A DNA stretch of 64,000 nucleotides. Origin: Coprothermobacteraceae bacterium. Lineage in GTDB: Bacteria; Coprothermobacterota; Coprothermobacteria; Coprothermobacterales; Coprothermobacteraceae. Below are positions 33,835-41,255 of the stretch, piece after piece. The position numbers and the translations under genes are program-made. Every line of letters starts with the position of its first letter. Positions within the stretch are counted from its first letter, which is position 1. The notes beneath the pieces are model-generated. The model saw only the letters and a list, made by a program, of their open reading frames with translations. It was not told the origin of the DNA and made no database searches. The stretch covers positions 300,503-364,502 of the forward strand of contig JABLWY010000001.1 in the NCBI GenBank assembly GCA_013178255.1. The letters run 5' to 3'.

Positions 33835-34858
33835 GGACTTTCGCCTCCATCAAATGGGTGATGATGCCCATGTAGCTGATGCCTGCTGGGCAGAAAGCAG
33901 TGCAACGCCCGCAACCTACGCAAAAATCGCAGTGAAGAGCCTTGACGTACGAGTTTTTGCAGTTGTAACGATGCCTAAACCTGTCTACTTTGTGTTCCCT
34001 GAAATTCTCCCCGCCAGCCACTAATCCGTGGTCATGGAACTGGCAGCTGTCCCAGCGGCGGAAGCGCGAAGCTGATGACAGTTCTACATCAGGCTCGTCC
34101 CACACCTCGTAGCAACGGCAAGTGGGGCACGTCATCGTGCAGTTTCCACAACCCAAGCACCTCTTGGCTTCCTCTTCCCAGATCGGGTTGTTCCAGTTTA
34201 CTTCCAGCACGTAACGTACGTCCGACAAGGACATGCACATGGGGAACGATAACTGTCTTCTCTTCTCGTGCTCCTTGAAATCATCGATGTCTTTTAGCGT
34301 GGTGCCGTGGAAAAGTTGGCTGTTGTCGTCAATGATCTTGTGGCCGGTAGGTGAGCCTACTCTTATGAGCCAGCCTTCTTCGATAGGGTGTAGGAACAAG
34401 TCAAAACCTTCATCCACCCAATCTGCATTTCTTACATTGGAGAAGTTGTACTGGTCGGGCATGTCCGAAATACCTACAATGAGTGCCTTCTGACGCCTGA
34501 CAGCATACTGTTTCTCTTCCAGGCCTGGCTCCATGTAGACAGAGTCCAGTATCATGAGCCCTTTTATGTCGTAGGCATGGACCCCGAAGATGACAAAAGG
34601 TTGAATGTCCTCTTCGGGTGTGCTGTAGCTAAAGTCCCTCAATCCTACTTTGAAGAGCTCGGAAAGGGGTTCAAAAAAGAACTTCTTCGGTGGCATCACC
34701 GTGCGAGGATATTCGGTGACAACGTCATTGGGGTCCCTCATCTCCCTGAAGTCGTAGAACTTTTCCGAGATGCGGTGAGGCGCGTACACCTTCCCGTAGC
34801 GCTCCAAGACGCGCAAGAACTCGTGGAAGTTCTCCTTTCTTAGCTTTGTGTATCGCAT
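33824..34858 (-). CDS. hydB: Hydrogenase beta subunit, 4Fe-4S dicluster protein
   Basis: 344 aa. Iron-sulfur subunit of the sulfhydrogenase type, with two ferredoxin-like clusters near the C terminus: RCLGCGNCTMTCPTCRC and CDFCVGCGRCTAFCPAG. The N-terminal 220 residues match the HydB/AsrA-like domain (PPKKFFFEPLSELF, FGVHAYDIKGL). It passes electrons between the small subunit and the flavin subunit. First gene of the operon; ATG 34858 with AGGAG 9 nt upstream. The 180-bp spacer upstream contains two inverted repeats that could be operators. Confidence 0.9.
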   Translation of the reverse strand: MRYTKLRKENFHEFLRVLERYGKVYAPHRISEKFYDFREMRDPNDVVTEYPRTVMPPKKFFFEPLSELFKVGLRDFSYSTPEEDIQPFVIFGVHAYDIKGLMILDSVYMEPGLEEKQYAVRRQKALIVGISDMPDQYNFSNVRNADWVDEGFDLFLHPIEEGWLIRVGSPTGHKIIDDNSQLFHGTTLKDIDDFKEHEKRRQLSFPMCMSLSDVRYVLEVNWNNPIWEEEAKRCLGCGNCTMTCPTCRCYEVWDEPDVELSSASRFRRWDSCQFHDHGLVAGGENFREHKVDRFRHRYNCKNSYVKALHCDFCVGCGRCTAFCPAGISYMGIITHLMEAKVHED

Positions 34859-34894
34859 CAGACCACGCTCCTATTCCAGGATCCAATTTTTAAG

Positions 34895-34910
34895 AGCATG
34901 TTAATATGCT
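34895..34910. promoter_or_regulatory. 16-bp imperfect palindrome upstream of hydB, possible operator
   Basis: AGCATGTTAATATGCT is symmetric at 14 of 16 positions around a central TTAA. It lies 37-52 bp upstream of the hydB start, where the promoter should be, so a repressor or redox regulator could bind here. Confidence 0.4.
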
Positions 34911-34932
34911 AATTCAAGGTGCAATTCCGTGT

Positions 34933-34950
34933 AATACCCCTTAGGGTATT
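34933..34950. promoter_or_regulatory. Inverted repeat AATACCC/GGGTATT upstream of hydB
   Basis: Perfect 7-bp arms separated by CTTA, about 75-92 bp upstream of hydB. Candidate activator or repressor site for the hydrogenase operon or the divergent PilZ gene. Confidence 0.4.
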
Positions 34951-34995
34951 GCTTTAATGACTTAGGTTAGAATTTAGGCAGGTGGGTGGGAGGTA

Positions 34996-35017
34996 CGCGG
35001 AGCCGCCCGGCTCCGCG
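34996..35017. repeat. GC-rich 9-bp hairpin just upstream of the PilZ promoter
   Basis: CGCGGAGCC and its exact complement flank a GCCC loop, in a spacer that is otherwise AT-rich. Because both neighbouring genes point away, it is not a terminator of either. It ends 9 bp before the TATACT box at 35027. Confidence 0.6.
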
Positions 35018-35026
35018 CTCTTGACA

Positions 35027-35032
35027 TATACT
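35027..35032 (+). promoter_or_regulatory. -10 box (TATACT) of a predicted leaderless promoter for the PilZ gene
   Basis: TATACT ends 8 nt before ATG 35041 with no ribosome site between. TTGACA immediately precedes it and so cannot act as its -35 element. Confidence 0.45.
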
Positions 35033-35040
35033 TAAACCGT

Positions 35041-35736
35041 ATGGGAGAGAAGAGGTTCCCAAGAATAGGACAGCGCGTCACGCTAGTGGTTTCTTCGGAT
35101 CACGGCGACGAGTACTACCCCAGTCGTGTCGAAGACGTGACTGATGACCTTCTGGCTTGCTCCCAGCCCATGTATCAGGGGGCATACGTCAAGTTGTTTT
35201 CGGACGTGTTAGATGTGCTGTTCTTGTACCAGGGTAGCTTTTACAGATTGCCATGTTCGTTGTTGGAGCAGGGTGCTTCGGATCCACCTGTGGCGTTGTT
35301 ACGCCCCATGGCTCCTGCTTACCGTTCCGACAGGCGGAACTTTGTCAGAGTGCCGTGGCTCTTGGCTTGCCGAGTCTTGCCAGTTAGAGATTTTCCTAAG
35401 GACAATTGGGCCTACTGGGATGTGACGGCGGCTGACGCTCTTGATGCCACTGTAGTGGATATAAGCGCAGGAGGTGCACGCATTGCCCTAAAACAGCCTG
35501 TAGCGGTTCGCGAGAAACTGCTCTTGCGTGTTACGCTTCCAGAGCCAAAGGCAACAGAGCTTCTGTTGAGGGCAATTGTGAGGCGAGTGGAAAAGGACGC
35601 AAGAGATGTGGTTCAGTCAGGTGTCGAGTTTGTCGATGTGTCCAACAAGGAACAGGACGCTCTAATAAGAGCTGTGTTGCACCGTCAGAGGGAACTTATT
35701 CGTAGGGGTTTCTACTTGTCTGAAGTATCAGAGTGA
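35041..35736 (+). CDS. PilZ-domain flagellar brake protein (YcgR-like)
   Basis: 231 aa. N-terminal YcgR-like beta domain (about 1-95) followed by a PilZ domain with both c-di-GMP motifs: RxxxR (Arg99-Arg103 in RRNFVRV) and DxSxxG (Asp140-Gly145 in DISAGG). YcgR-type proteins bind c-di-GMP and slow the flagellar motor. It stands just before the chemotaxis/flagellar cluster, which supports that role. No Shine-Dalgarno before ATG 35041; predicted leaderless. Ends overlapping the convergent membrane gene by 25 nt. Confidence 0.85.
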   Translation: MGEKRFPRIGQRVTLVVSSDHGDEYYPSRVEDVTDDLLACSQPMYQGAYVKLFSDVLDVLFLYQGSFYRLPCSLLEQGASDPPVALLRPMAPAYRSDRRNFVRVPWLLACRVLPVRDFPKDNWAYWDVTAADALDATVVDISAGGARIALKQPVAVREKLLLRVTLPEPKATELLLRAIVRRVEKDARDVVQSGVEFVDVSNKEQDALIRAVLHRQRELIRRGFYLSEVSE

Positions 35737-36059
35737 CTTTCTCGCCAACCTAGGTACAGTGCCCCTAGTCCCCAAAAAACTGCTATTAGTCCAGCAGTAG
35801 GCGACTTTAGCGCAGTTGCAGCTCCAGCTAGGATTAGGAAGCTTCCCAGGTACATAGGATGCCTAAAACGGTCTCTTATGCTCTTCTTGGCGTGCGTGTA
35901 TGCATAGTGCTCCTCGGCTCTACCCACCAAATAGGCACCTAAGCACACAAGGAACATCCCCAATAGGACGGCGGGCAAGGGTACAGACTTTGGAGCACGG
36001 ATAGCACCAAAGGCAAATAACACAGAAAGCAAGGCCCATACAGGACTGATCCTCAGCAT
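35712..36059 (-). CDS. Isoprenylcysteine carboxyl methyltransferase-like membrane protein
   Basis: About 115 aa from ATG 36059, with four hydrophobic segments. The loop RFRHPMYLGSFLILAG matches the SAM-binding RHPxY motif of the ICMT/phospholipid methyltransferase superfamily. The usual C-terminal EE and NP..Y elements are not visible and the protein is short, so it may be a reduced member. A TATATA box lies 8 nt before ATG 36059 with no ribosome site; a longer frame from 36131 would overlap the divergent gene and is unlikely. Confidence 0.6.
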   Translation of the reverse strand: MLRISPVWALLSVLFAFGAIRAPKSVPLPAVLLGMFLVCLGAYLVGRAEEHYAYTHAKKSIRDRFRHPMYLGSFLILAGAATALKSPTAGLIAVFWGLGALYLGWRESHSDTSDK

Positions 36060-36067
36060 GGCTAACG

Positions 36068-36076
36068 TATATAATA
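36068..36076. promoter_or_regulatory. Divergent overlapping -10 boxes between the methyltransferase-like and DUF2225 genes
   Basis: TATAAT (36070-36075) points right and ends 8 nt before ATG 36084. On the other strand TATATA (36073-36068) ends 8 nt before ATG 36059. Neither start has a Shine-Dalgarno, the same symmetrical leaderless design as at 26293-26305. Confidence 0.5.
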
Positions 36077-36083
36077 GAGTATC

Positions 36084-37196
36084 ATGGAAGGTTTTTACAT
36101 AAAACGCGCCAAATGCCCTGTATGCCATCAAGAAGTTTCCATTTCACGTTTGAAATACGGCTCTTACACTGTAACGTCTCGCGACAGCGACCTTCACAAC
36201 TGGGTGACGGGCCCAAACCCTATACACTACTTGCCCGTAGTATGCGGTAACTGCGGTTACGCTGCATTGGAAAGTAAGTTCGAAGAACTGAGTCCAGAGG
36301 AATTGAAAAAACTGCTGCCCTATTTGGCTAAGAAAAGGGTGACTGGGGTCAGGGCACTTAGCCACGAGAGGACTGCAGAAGAAGCCCTTGAAGGACTGAC
36401 GCAGGTATTCGAGCAGTATCAACTCAGGGGTGTCGACCCTTACACTTTGGGTTACACAGCTCATAGCATAGCCTGGCTACACAGGGAAATGGGAATGTCC
36501 GAAAAGGAGAAGGAGTGGTTGGAGAAAGCTCTCAATTTCTACTTGAAAGCTTATGAATCTAGCATGAAGCTACCAGAAGCCATAGGAGAAAGTGGCCTTT
36601 CTTACCTCATAGCCGACCTGTACGGCAGGTTGGGGGAATACAGGTACGCGTTGCAATGGGCGTCTCGAGTAGTGCAGATGCCGGCTGACAAGAAGAAACC
36701 TCTTTTTGATCAGCTTTCCAGAGAGCTGTGGCAAAACCTGAGGGAGAGAAACAAAGAGCAGCCGCCCTCAGATCAGCCGTGGCAGGGCAAGGTGAAACAG
36801 CTTTTCTTGCAATTGCTCACCTCGAGGAACATTTCCACTTCTGTGTACGATAGCCTTGTTAAGAACATGGGGCTTTGGAGCATGCTAGAGTCCCTAGAAC
36901 AGATAAAGGGTCTTTCCAAGGAGGAACTCCAGCAGGTGGCGTCTTTTGAGTGGGTGGAAAAGGTAAAGGAACTGTCTAAAGGGAAGGTTATAGTTGGTTT
37001 GGCTACGATCGAAGCTGCGTGCGAACCACGGGACGGAGAGCCCGCTGTCTATGTGTTCCCCGATGCGGAACCCAAACCTCCTTGCTTGTGGGTCTGCGAC
37101 AAAGATAGAGTAACCAAGGGCAGGCTCTTGTGGCAGGGTTTTGGGTTCGTCAAAGGCTCTGTCAGGAAGGTCTACATATGGGAGGTGCTGGCTTGA
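36084..37196 (+). CDS. DUF2225 zinc-ribbon/TPR-like protein
   Basis: 370 aa. N-terminal DUF2225 (PF09986) with CPVCHQEV, the DLHNWVTGPNPIHYLPVVC stretch and CGNCGYAA, probably a zinc ribbon, followed by a helical repeat region (TAEEALEGLTQVFEQYQ, MSEKEKEWLEKALNFYLKAYES) resembling TPRs to about residue 210. The C-terminal 140 residues are additional and unrecognised. Function unknown. Leaderless start at ATG 36084 predicted. It overlaps cheW by 4 nt, so it is co-transcribed with and may assist chemotaxis or motility (inference). Confidence 0.75.
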   Translation: MEGFYIKRAKCPVCHQEVSISRLKYGSYTVTSRDSDLHNWVTGPNPIHYLPVVCGNCGYAALESKFEELSPEELKKLLPYLAKKRVTGVRALSHERTAEEALEGLTQVFEQYQLRGVDPYTLGYTAHSIAWLHREMGMSEKEKEWLEKALNFYLKAYESSMKLPEAIGESGLSYLIADLYGRLGEYRYALQWASRVVQMPADKKKPLFDQLSRELWQNLRERNKEQPPSDQPWQGKVKQLFLQLLTSRNISTSVYDSLVKNMGLWSMLESLEQIKGLSKEELQQVASFEWVEKVKELSKGKVIVGLATIEAACEPRDGEPAVYVFPDAEPKPPCLWVCDKDRVTKGRLLWQGFGFVKGSVRKVYIWEVLA

Positions 37197-37597
37197 GAAA
37201 CTACCTAGTCTTTGAACTTGGTGGCCGCAAGTACGGTTTTGAGTTGCCAGCTGTAGTCGAAATAGTCGTACCTCAGAAGGTCTACCGCATTCCGCGAAGC
37301 AAACCCCACGTGTTGGGTTTGTGCAACATCCGCGGCAGCATTTTGCCTGTGGTGGACATCGCCGCGTCCCTTGGCGAACGGCGCCAAGAAAGTATAGAAC
37401 AGCGCTACATATGGATGCGTCTTGGAAGCGACGAAGCAGCGGTCCCTGTCGACAGAATCGTTGGCGTAGTGAAGGCAGAAGATGGTGCTCTCAAAGAGCC
37501 GCCAACTGAACTAGTCGGGAACGGCGCGGTTAGCAAAGTACTCATGATAAGTGAACAGGTCGTGCTGTTATTGGAGCCTGAAGCGCTGGTGAGGTGA
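37193..37597 (+). CDS. cheW: Chemotaxis coupling protein CheW
   Basis: 134 aa. Couples chemoreceptors to CheA. CheW fold signatures: YLVFELGGRKYGFELPAVVEIV, IPRSKPHVLGLCNIRGSILPVVDI and PVDRIVGVV. TTG 37193 is chosen with GGGAGG 7 nt upstream; its last two bases plus A form the upstream stop (TTGA coupling). No chemoreceptor gene is in the window. Confidence 0.9.
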   Translation: MRNYLVFELGGRKYGFELPAVVEIVVPQKVYRIPRSKPHVLGLCNIRGSILPVVDIAASLGERRQESIEQRYIWMRLGSDEAAVPVDRIVGVVKAEDGALKEPPTELVGNGAVSKVLMISEQVVLLLEPEALVR

Positions 37598-37602
37598 GGA
37601 GT

Positions 37603-39579
37603 TTGGAGACAAAAGAGTACCTTCCCATATTTGTCAGCGAGAGCTACGAGTACTTGAGTTTATTGAACAACAACCTGGTTCTGTTGGAGCAAAACCCATC
37701 CAACAGGGATGCCATGAGTGAAGTGTTCCGAGCTGCCCACACTCTGAAAGGCATGTCGGCCACTATGGGTTACCAACCTTTAGCTGAAGCAGCTCACAGG
37801 CTAGAGAGCATGCTGCAACCTTATAGGGACAGCACGAGACCTGTAGAGCAGTCTATCATTGAGCTCGGGTTTCGGGTGTTGGATTACATAGAATCCCAGG
37901 TCAAACGGATTGAGGCCGGGGAAGAGCCGGGGCCCTTTGAAATGGCGGATCTGGGGCAAGAAGAAGCTACTTCGGCTGTCGTCGAATCTGCCAGCGGCTT
38001 GGGAGCTTACCACGAGGCGGTGCTGAAGCAAGCCGTGACTCAAGGATTGAACGCGGCGGTCATTGTGGTGCAATTGAATCCGAACACTCTTATGAAAAGT
38101 GTGCGTGCATTCATGGTGTTCAAAGTCGTAGAAGACCTTGGTTTTGAGGCAATTCATTCGGAACCCGAGGCGGAGAAGCTAGAACGAGAGGAATTTGATG
38201 ATCAGTTCAAGATATGGGTGGTAGGCAACGGTAACCTCGAGACATTAAAGCAACGTATGCTTCAAATTGCTGAAGTCGAATCGGTGGTTGTACAGCCCGT
38301 TGCTGATAGCGAGGCGAACCCGCATACGCTTGCCGAATTAGACCTTCAACATAAAGCAGCCAATCAGAACACAACGGCCAAGCCGGACGCTGAAAAAGCT
38401 CAACAAGGTGGCTCCAAAGTTGGAACGACCAAGTCGTATATCAGAGTTCCGGCAGAACAGGTGGATGCCCTAATGTCTGCCATTTCGGAATTGGTTTTGG
38501 GCAAGGCTGAACTAGAACTAGCCATATCTAGTGGGAACAAAGAGTTGTTGGAGGAAACATTTGAGAGGATAAGCCGCTCGATCGGTAGGGCCCAAGCTGA
38601 AATAACTGCAATGAGAATGACTCCTCTGTCCTTCGTGTTCGAAAGATTTCCACGCATGGTGCGGGACTTAGCCAAAGAACTGGGCAAGGAAGTCAGATTC
38701 ACCATGCAAGGCGCTGATACGGAGATAGACAGGGGCATAATAGAGCGTTTGGCTGATCCGTTGGTACACTTGCTGCGCAACGCCATTGACCACGGGATTG
38801 AACTGCCTGAGGAGAGAGTAAAGTCGGGCAAGGATGCTGTCGGGAACCTAACGTTGGCTGCTTACCATGAGGGGAACAGTGTGTACATCGTGGTCGAGGA
38901 TGACGGCAGGGGTATTGACCTCAACAAAGTGGTGGAGCGCGCAGTGGAGCGTGGGCTTACGACGCCTGAACAGGCAAGCCTACTTAGCAGGGACGAGATT
39001 CTGTCTTTCTTGTTCACACCAGGCTTTTCCACAGCGGATAGGGTTACTGAGGTTTCTGGCAGGGGCGTGGGAATGGACGTAGTAAAGAAAGTTGTCGAGG
39101 AGTTGGGAGGCTCAGTGCAAATACGGTCTACCTTAGGCAAAGGAACTACGGTCACTATGAGGCTACCCTTGACTATGGCCATAATTAGCGCTTTGCTAGT
39201 AAGAGTTGGATCGGAAGTGTACGCACTGCCGCTATCAGTTGTCGAAGAAATCACTGACGCAGCTAAGGCTCTGCAGAAAACCCCTCAAGGAGACCTTTTG
39301 ATAATAAGGGGAGAGATCCTGCCTGTTTGGTCCCTAGGGAGTGTATTGCAAGCAACTGAAACCGAGGGTGAGCGACATTTCGTTATAGTCAAGCATGGTC
39401 AGAAGAAGGTGGCCATAGCGGTCAATGAAACCGTGGGTAAACAGGAGATAGTCATAAAACCGCTGCGTTCGCGTTTTGTGCCTCAGTTCGTAGATGGTGC
39501 AACGATTCTGGGCGACGGCACAGTCAGTTTAGTATTGAATATATCTGCGTTGTTGGAGGAGTTCAGGAATGGAAGATAA
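37603..39579 (+). CDS. cheA: Chemotaxis histidine kinase CheA
   Basis: 658 aa. HPt domain with phosphorylated His46 (RAAHTLKG), a P2-like region around 130-215, a linker, dimerisation helices near 285-340 (AEITAMRMTPLSFVFERFPRM), the HATPase domain (HLLRNAIDHGIELPEER N box, DDGRGID G1, GRGVGMDVV G2) and a C-terminal CheW-like domain (SALLVRVGSEVYALP, LPVWSLG). TTG 37603 is favoured (GAGGTG 6 nt upstream); GTG 37594 lacks a site. It phosphorylates CheY and CheB, neither of which is encoded here. Confidence 0.95.
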   Translation: METKEYLPIFVSESYEYLSLLNNNLVLLEQNPSNRDAMSEVFRAAHTLKGMSATMGYQPLAEAAHRLESMLQPYRDSTRPVEQSIIELGFRVLDYIESQVKRIEAGEEPGPFEMADLGQEEATSAVVESASGLGAYHEAVLKQAVTQGLNAAVIVVQLNPNTLMKSVRAFMVFKVVEDLGFEAIHSEPEAEKLEREEFDDQFKIWVVGNGNLETLKQRMLQIAEVESVVVQPVADSEANPHTLAELDLQHKAANQNTTAKPDAEKAQQGGSKVGTTKSYIRVPAEQVDALMSAISELVLGKAELELAISSGNKELLEETFERISRSIGRAQAEITAMRMTPLSFVFERFPRMVRDLAKELGKEVRFTMQGADTEIDRGIIERLADPLVHLLRNAIDHGIELPEERVKSGKDAVGNLTLAAYHEGNSVYIVVEDDGRGIDLNKVVERAVERGLTTPEQASLLSRDEILSFLFTPGFSTADRVTEVSGRGVGMDVVKKVVEELGGSVQIRSTLGKGTTVTMRLPLTMAIISALLVRVGSEVYALPLSVVEEITDAAKALQKTPQGDLLIIRGEILPVWSLGSVLQATETEGERHFVIVKHGQKKVAIAVNETVGKQEIVIKPLRSRFVPQFVDGATILGDGTVSLVLNISALLEEFRNGR

Positions 39580-40171
39580 AGATCTGCAAGACCCGTTGCT
39601 AATGGATGCTTTGAAGGAACTAGCCAACATCGGGACAGGGCATGCAGTCACTGCTCTATCGCAGATGATGGGGAAGTTTGTAAACATCACGGTGCCTGAA
39701 GTCTACGTTGTGAGTTTGGGGAAAGTGGCAGAAACCTTAGGGGACGCAGGCGAAGAAGTCTCTGCTGCTTACGTAGGCTACCATGGCGAGTTAGATGGCG
39801 GTGCTATGGTCGTCTTTGACCGTGACTCCACTTCCAAACTAGTTGCTACTTTGGTAGGTGCGGAATTAGACTTGCAGGACCCCATGGCTGCTTCAGTGGT
39901 GCAAGAGGTAGGCAACATATTGGTGGCTACCTTCGTTAGTGCCTTAGCCCAGTTTTTTGGCAACATCATTTACCCTGAGCCACCAGCGGTAGCTATAGAC
40001 ATGCTTGGGGCTATACTCAATGTCCTCCTAGCTGAAGTGGGGCAGCATGCAGACTACCTAATCGTGGCAAAAACGAACATTTCCATAGAGGATGCCAACA
40101 TAAGGGGATGGCTTATCGACATACCCACTCCACAAAGCTTCCAGAAGATTGTGGGGAAACTCGGGTTATGA
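39569..40171 (+). CDS. cheC: CheY-P phosphatase CheC
   Basis: 200 aa. Dephosphorylates CheY-P to adapt the response. Both phosphatase sites are intact: Glu17/Asn20 in LKELANIGTGHAV and Glu113/Asn116 in VVQEVGNILVATFVSAL. Overlaps cheA by 11 nt and cheD by 4 nt; CheD and CheC form a complex in characterised systems. No CheX or FliY/FliN is visible in the window. Confidence 0.95.
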   Translation: MEDKDLQDPLLMDALKELANIGTGHAVTALSQMMGKFVNITVPEVYVVSLGKVAETLGDAGEEVSAAYVGYHGELDGGAMVVFDRDSTSKLVATLVGAELDLQDPMAASVVQEVGNILVATFVSALAQFFGNIIYPEPPAVAIDMLGAILNVLLAEVGQHADYLIVAKTNISIEDANIRGWLIDIPTPQSFQKIVGKLGL

Positions 40172-40647
40172 GCCGTGTGGTCCACGCAGGCATAGGAGAA
40201 ACAGTGGTTATGCAGGGAGTGGGCCAGATCTCTGCTATTGGGCTCGGCAGTTGCGTAGCTGTAGCTATGTACGACCCTAGTCAGCGAATAGGGGGAATGG
40301 TGCACGTACTCCTACCTGAGTCACGGGGTCAGAAAACAGAACTACCCGGTAAATTTGCTGATACGGGTGTTCCTTACCTACTTGACTTGATGTTGGAGAA
40401 AGGGGCCTTTGTAAACAGGCTTGTAGTGAAGATAGCTGGGGGAGCGTCGCTCATGAGTGTCAATGTGGGCAGTTTTGGGGACATCGGGAAGCGCAACGTG
40501 GAGGCAGTTAGGACCGCCCTGTCAAATCTAGGTTTAATGGTTACAGCAGAAGACGTAGGAGGACATGAGGGGCGAACCTTCACCCTAGATGTTGGAACTG
40601 GTGTATTCACAGTGAAAACCGTAAGAGGGGGTCTGAGGCAGATTTGA
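40168..40647 (+). CDS. cheD: Chemoreceptor deamidase CheD, with a substituted active-site Thr
   Basis: 159 aa. Deamidates receptor glutamines; its activity is set by CheC. Cys29 (GLGSC) and His46 (GGMVHVLLP) of the catalytic triad are present. The Thr that precedes LGLGSC in the Thermotoga enzyme is Ala23 here (SAIGLGSC). ATG 40168 overlaps cheC by 4 nt. The C-terminal part GGHEGRTFTLDVGTG is typical of the family. Confidence 0.9.
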   Translation: MSRVVHAGIGETVVMQGVGQISAIGLGSCVAVAMYDPSQRIGGMVHVLLPESRGQKTELPGKFADTGVPYLLDLMLEKGAFVNRLVVKIAGGASLMSVNVGSFGDIGKRNVEAVRTALSNLGLMVTAEDVGGHEGRTFTLDVGTGVFTVKTVRGGLRQI

Positions 40648-41255
40648 CGGACAGGAATCTGCTGATAGCTGCAAAGAAAGGAGATCAAAGGGCAAGGGAA
40701 CAACTGCTGATTAGCCTTGGTAAAGTCATTCAGCGGCAAGCTGCTCATCTCACTTATTACAACCTATCTTTGGAATGGGACGACCTGACAGCTGTGGGTC
40801 TTATTGCTGCCAATGACGCTATTGACCTATACAATATAGATAGCGGAGTAGATTTCCAGCACTTTGCAAGCCGCATCATAAGAAACAAGATGGTAGATTA
40901 CTTGCGCTCCTTCGGTACTTTTACTAGAAATGATGTAGCCAAATACAAGCGTGGAGAGCTTACGTTGAACAAAGAGGAGCTGTCTTTAGAAGCTCTTCTT
41001 GAGGAGGGAATCACACTGAAAGGTGAAGATGCTCTGCTTGTGGAGCTGGAAGCTGCGGTGGCTCAGTTGCCACCAAGGTTGAAGAAAGTACTGCAGCTTA
41101 GGTATGTAGACAACTTCACGGTAAAAGAGTCTGCCGAGATCATGGGTGTCACCCCGGGTCGAATCTCGCAGCTTGTGGGCGAAGCCTTAGAAATGCTTCG
41201 CTGCAGCCTTGGTATAGAATTACAGAGAGGAGATCAAGGCACAGGCAATGCTTAG
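40644..41255 (+). CDS. fliA: Flagellar RNA polymerase sigma factor (sigma-28), short form
   Basis: 203 aa, shorter than typical FliA (about 235-255 aa). Region 2 is clear (LEWDDLTAVGLIAANDAIDLY, FQHFASRIIRNKMVDYLRS) and region 4 is clear (LPPRLKKVLQLRYVDNFTVKESAEIMGVTPGRISQL). Between them a roughly 35-residue linker (FTRNDVAKYKRGELTLNKEELSLEALLEE) lacks the region 3 helix-turn-helix with its LGRxPTxxEIA pattern. TTG 40644 overlaps the cheD stop (TTGA). It should read the promoters before flgM, fliS and flagellin. Confidence 0.85.
   Translation: MTDRNLLIAAKKGDQRAREQLLISLGKVIQRQAAHLTYYNLSLEWDDLTAVGLIAANDAIDLYNIDSGVDFQHFASRIIRNKMVDYLRSFGTFTRNDVAKYKRGELTLNKEELSLEALLEEGITLKGEDALLVELEAAVAQLPPRLKKVLQLRYVDNFTVKESAEIMGVTPGRISQLVGEALEMLRCSLGIELQRGDQGTGNA

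Noticed and set aside
34996..35017. Hairpin as a rho-independent terminator
   Set aside because: Both flanking genes are transcribed away from it and no T run follows on either strand.
35021..35026. TTGACA as the -35 element of the PilZ promoter
   Set aside because: It touches the TATACT box directly; a -10 at 17 bp spacing would fall inside the gene and no match exists there.
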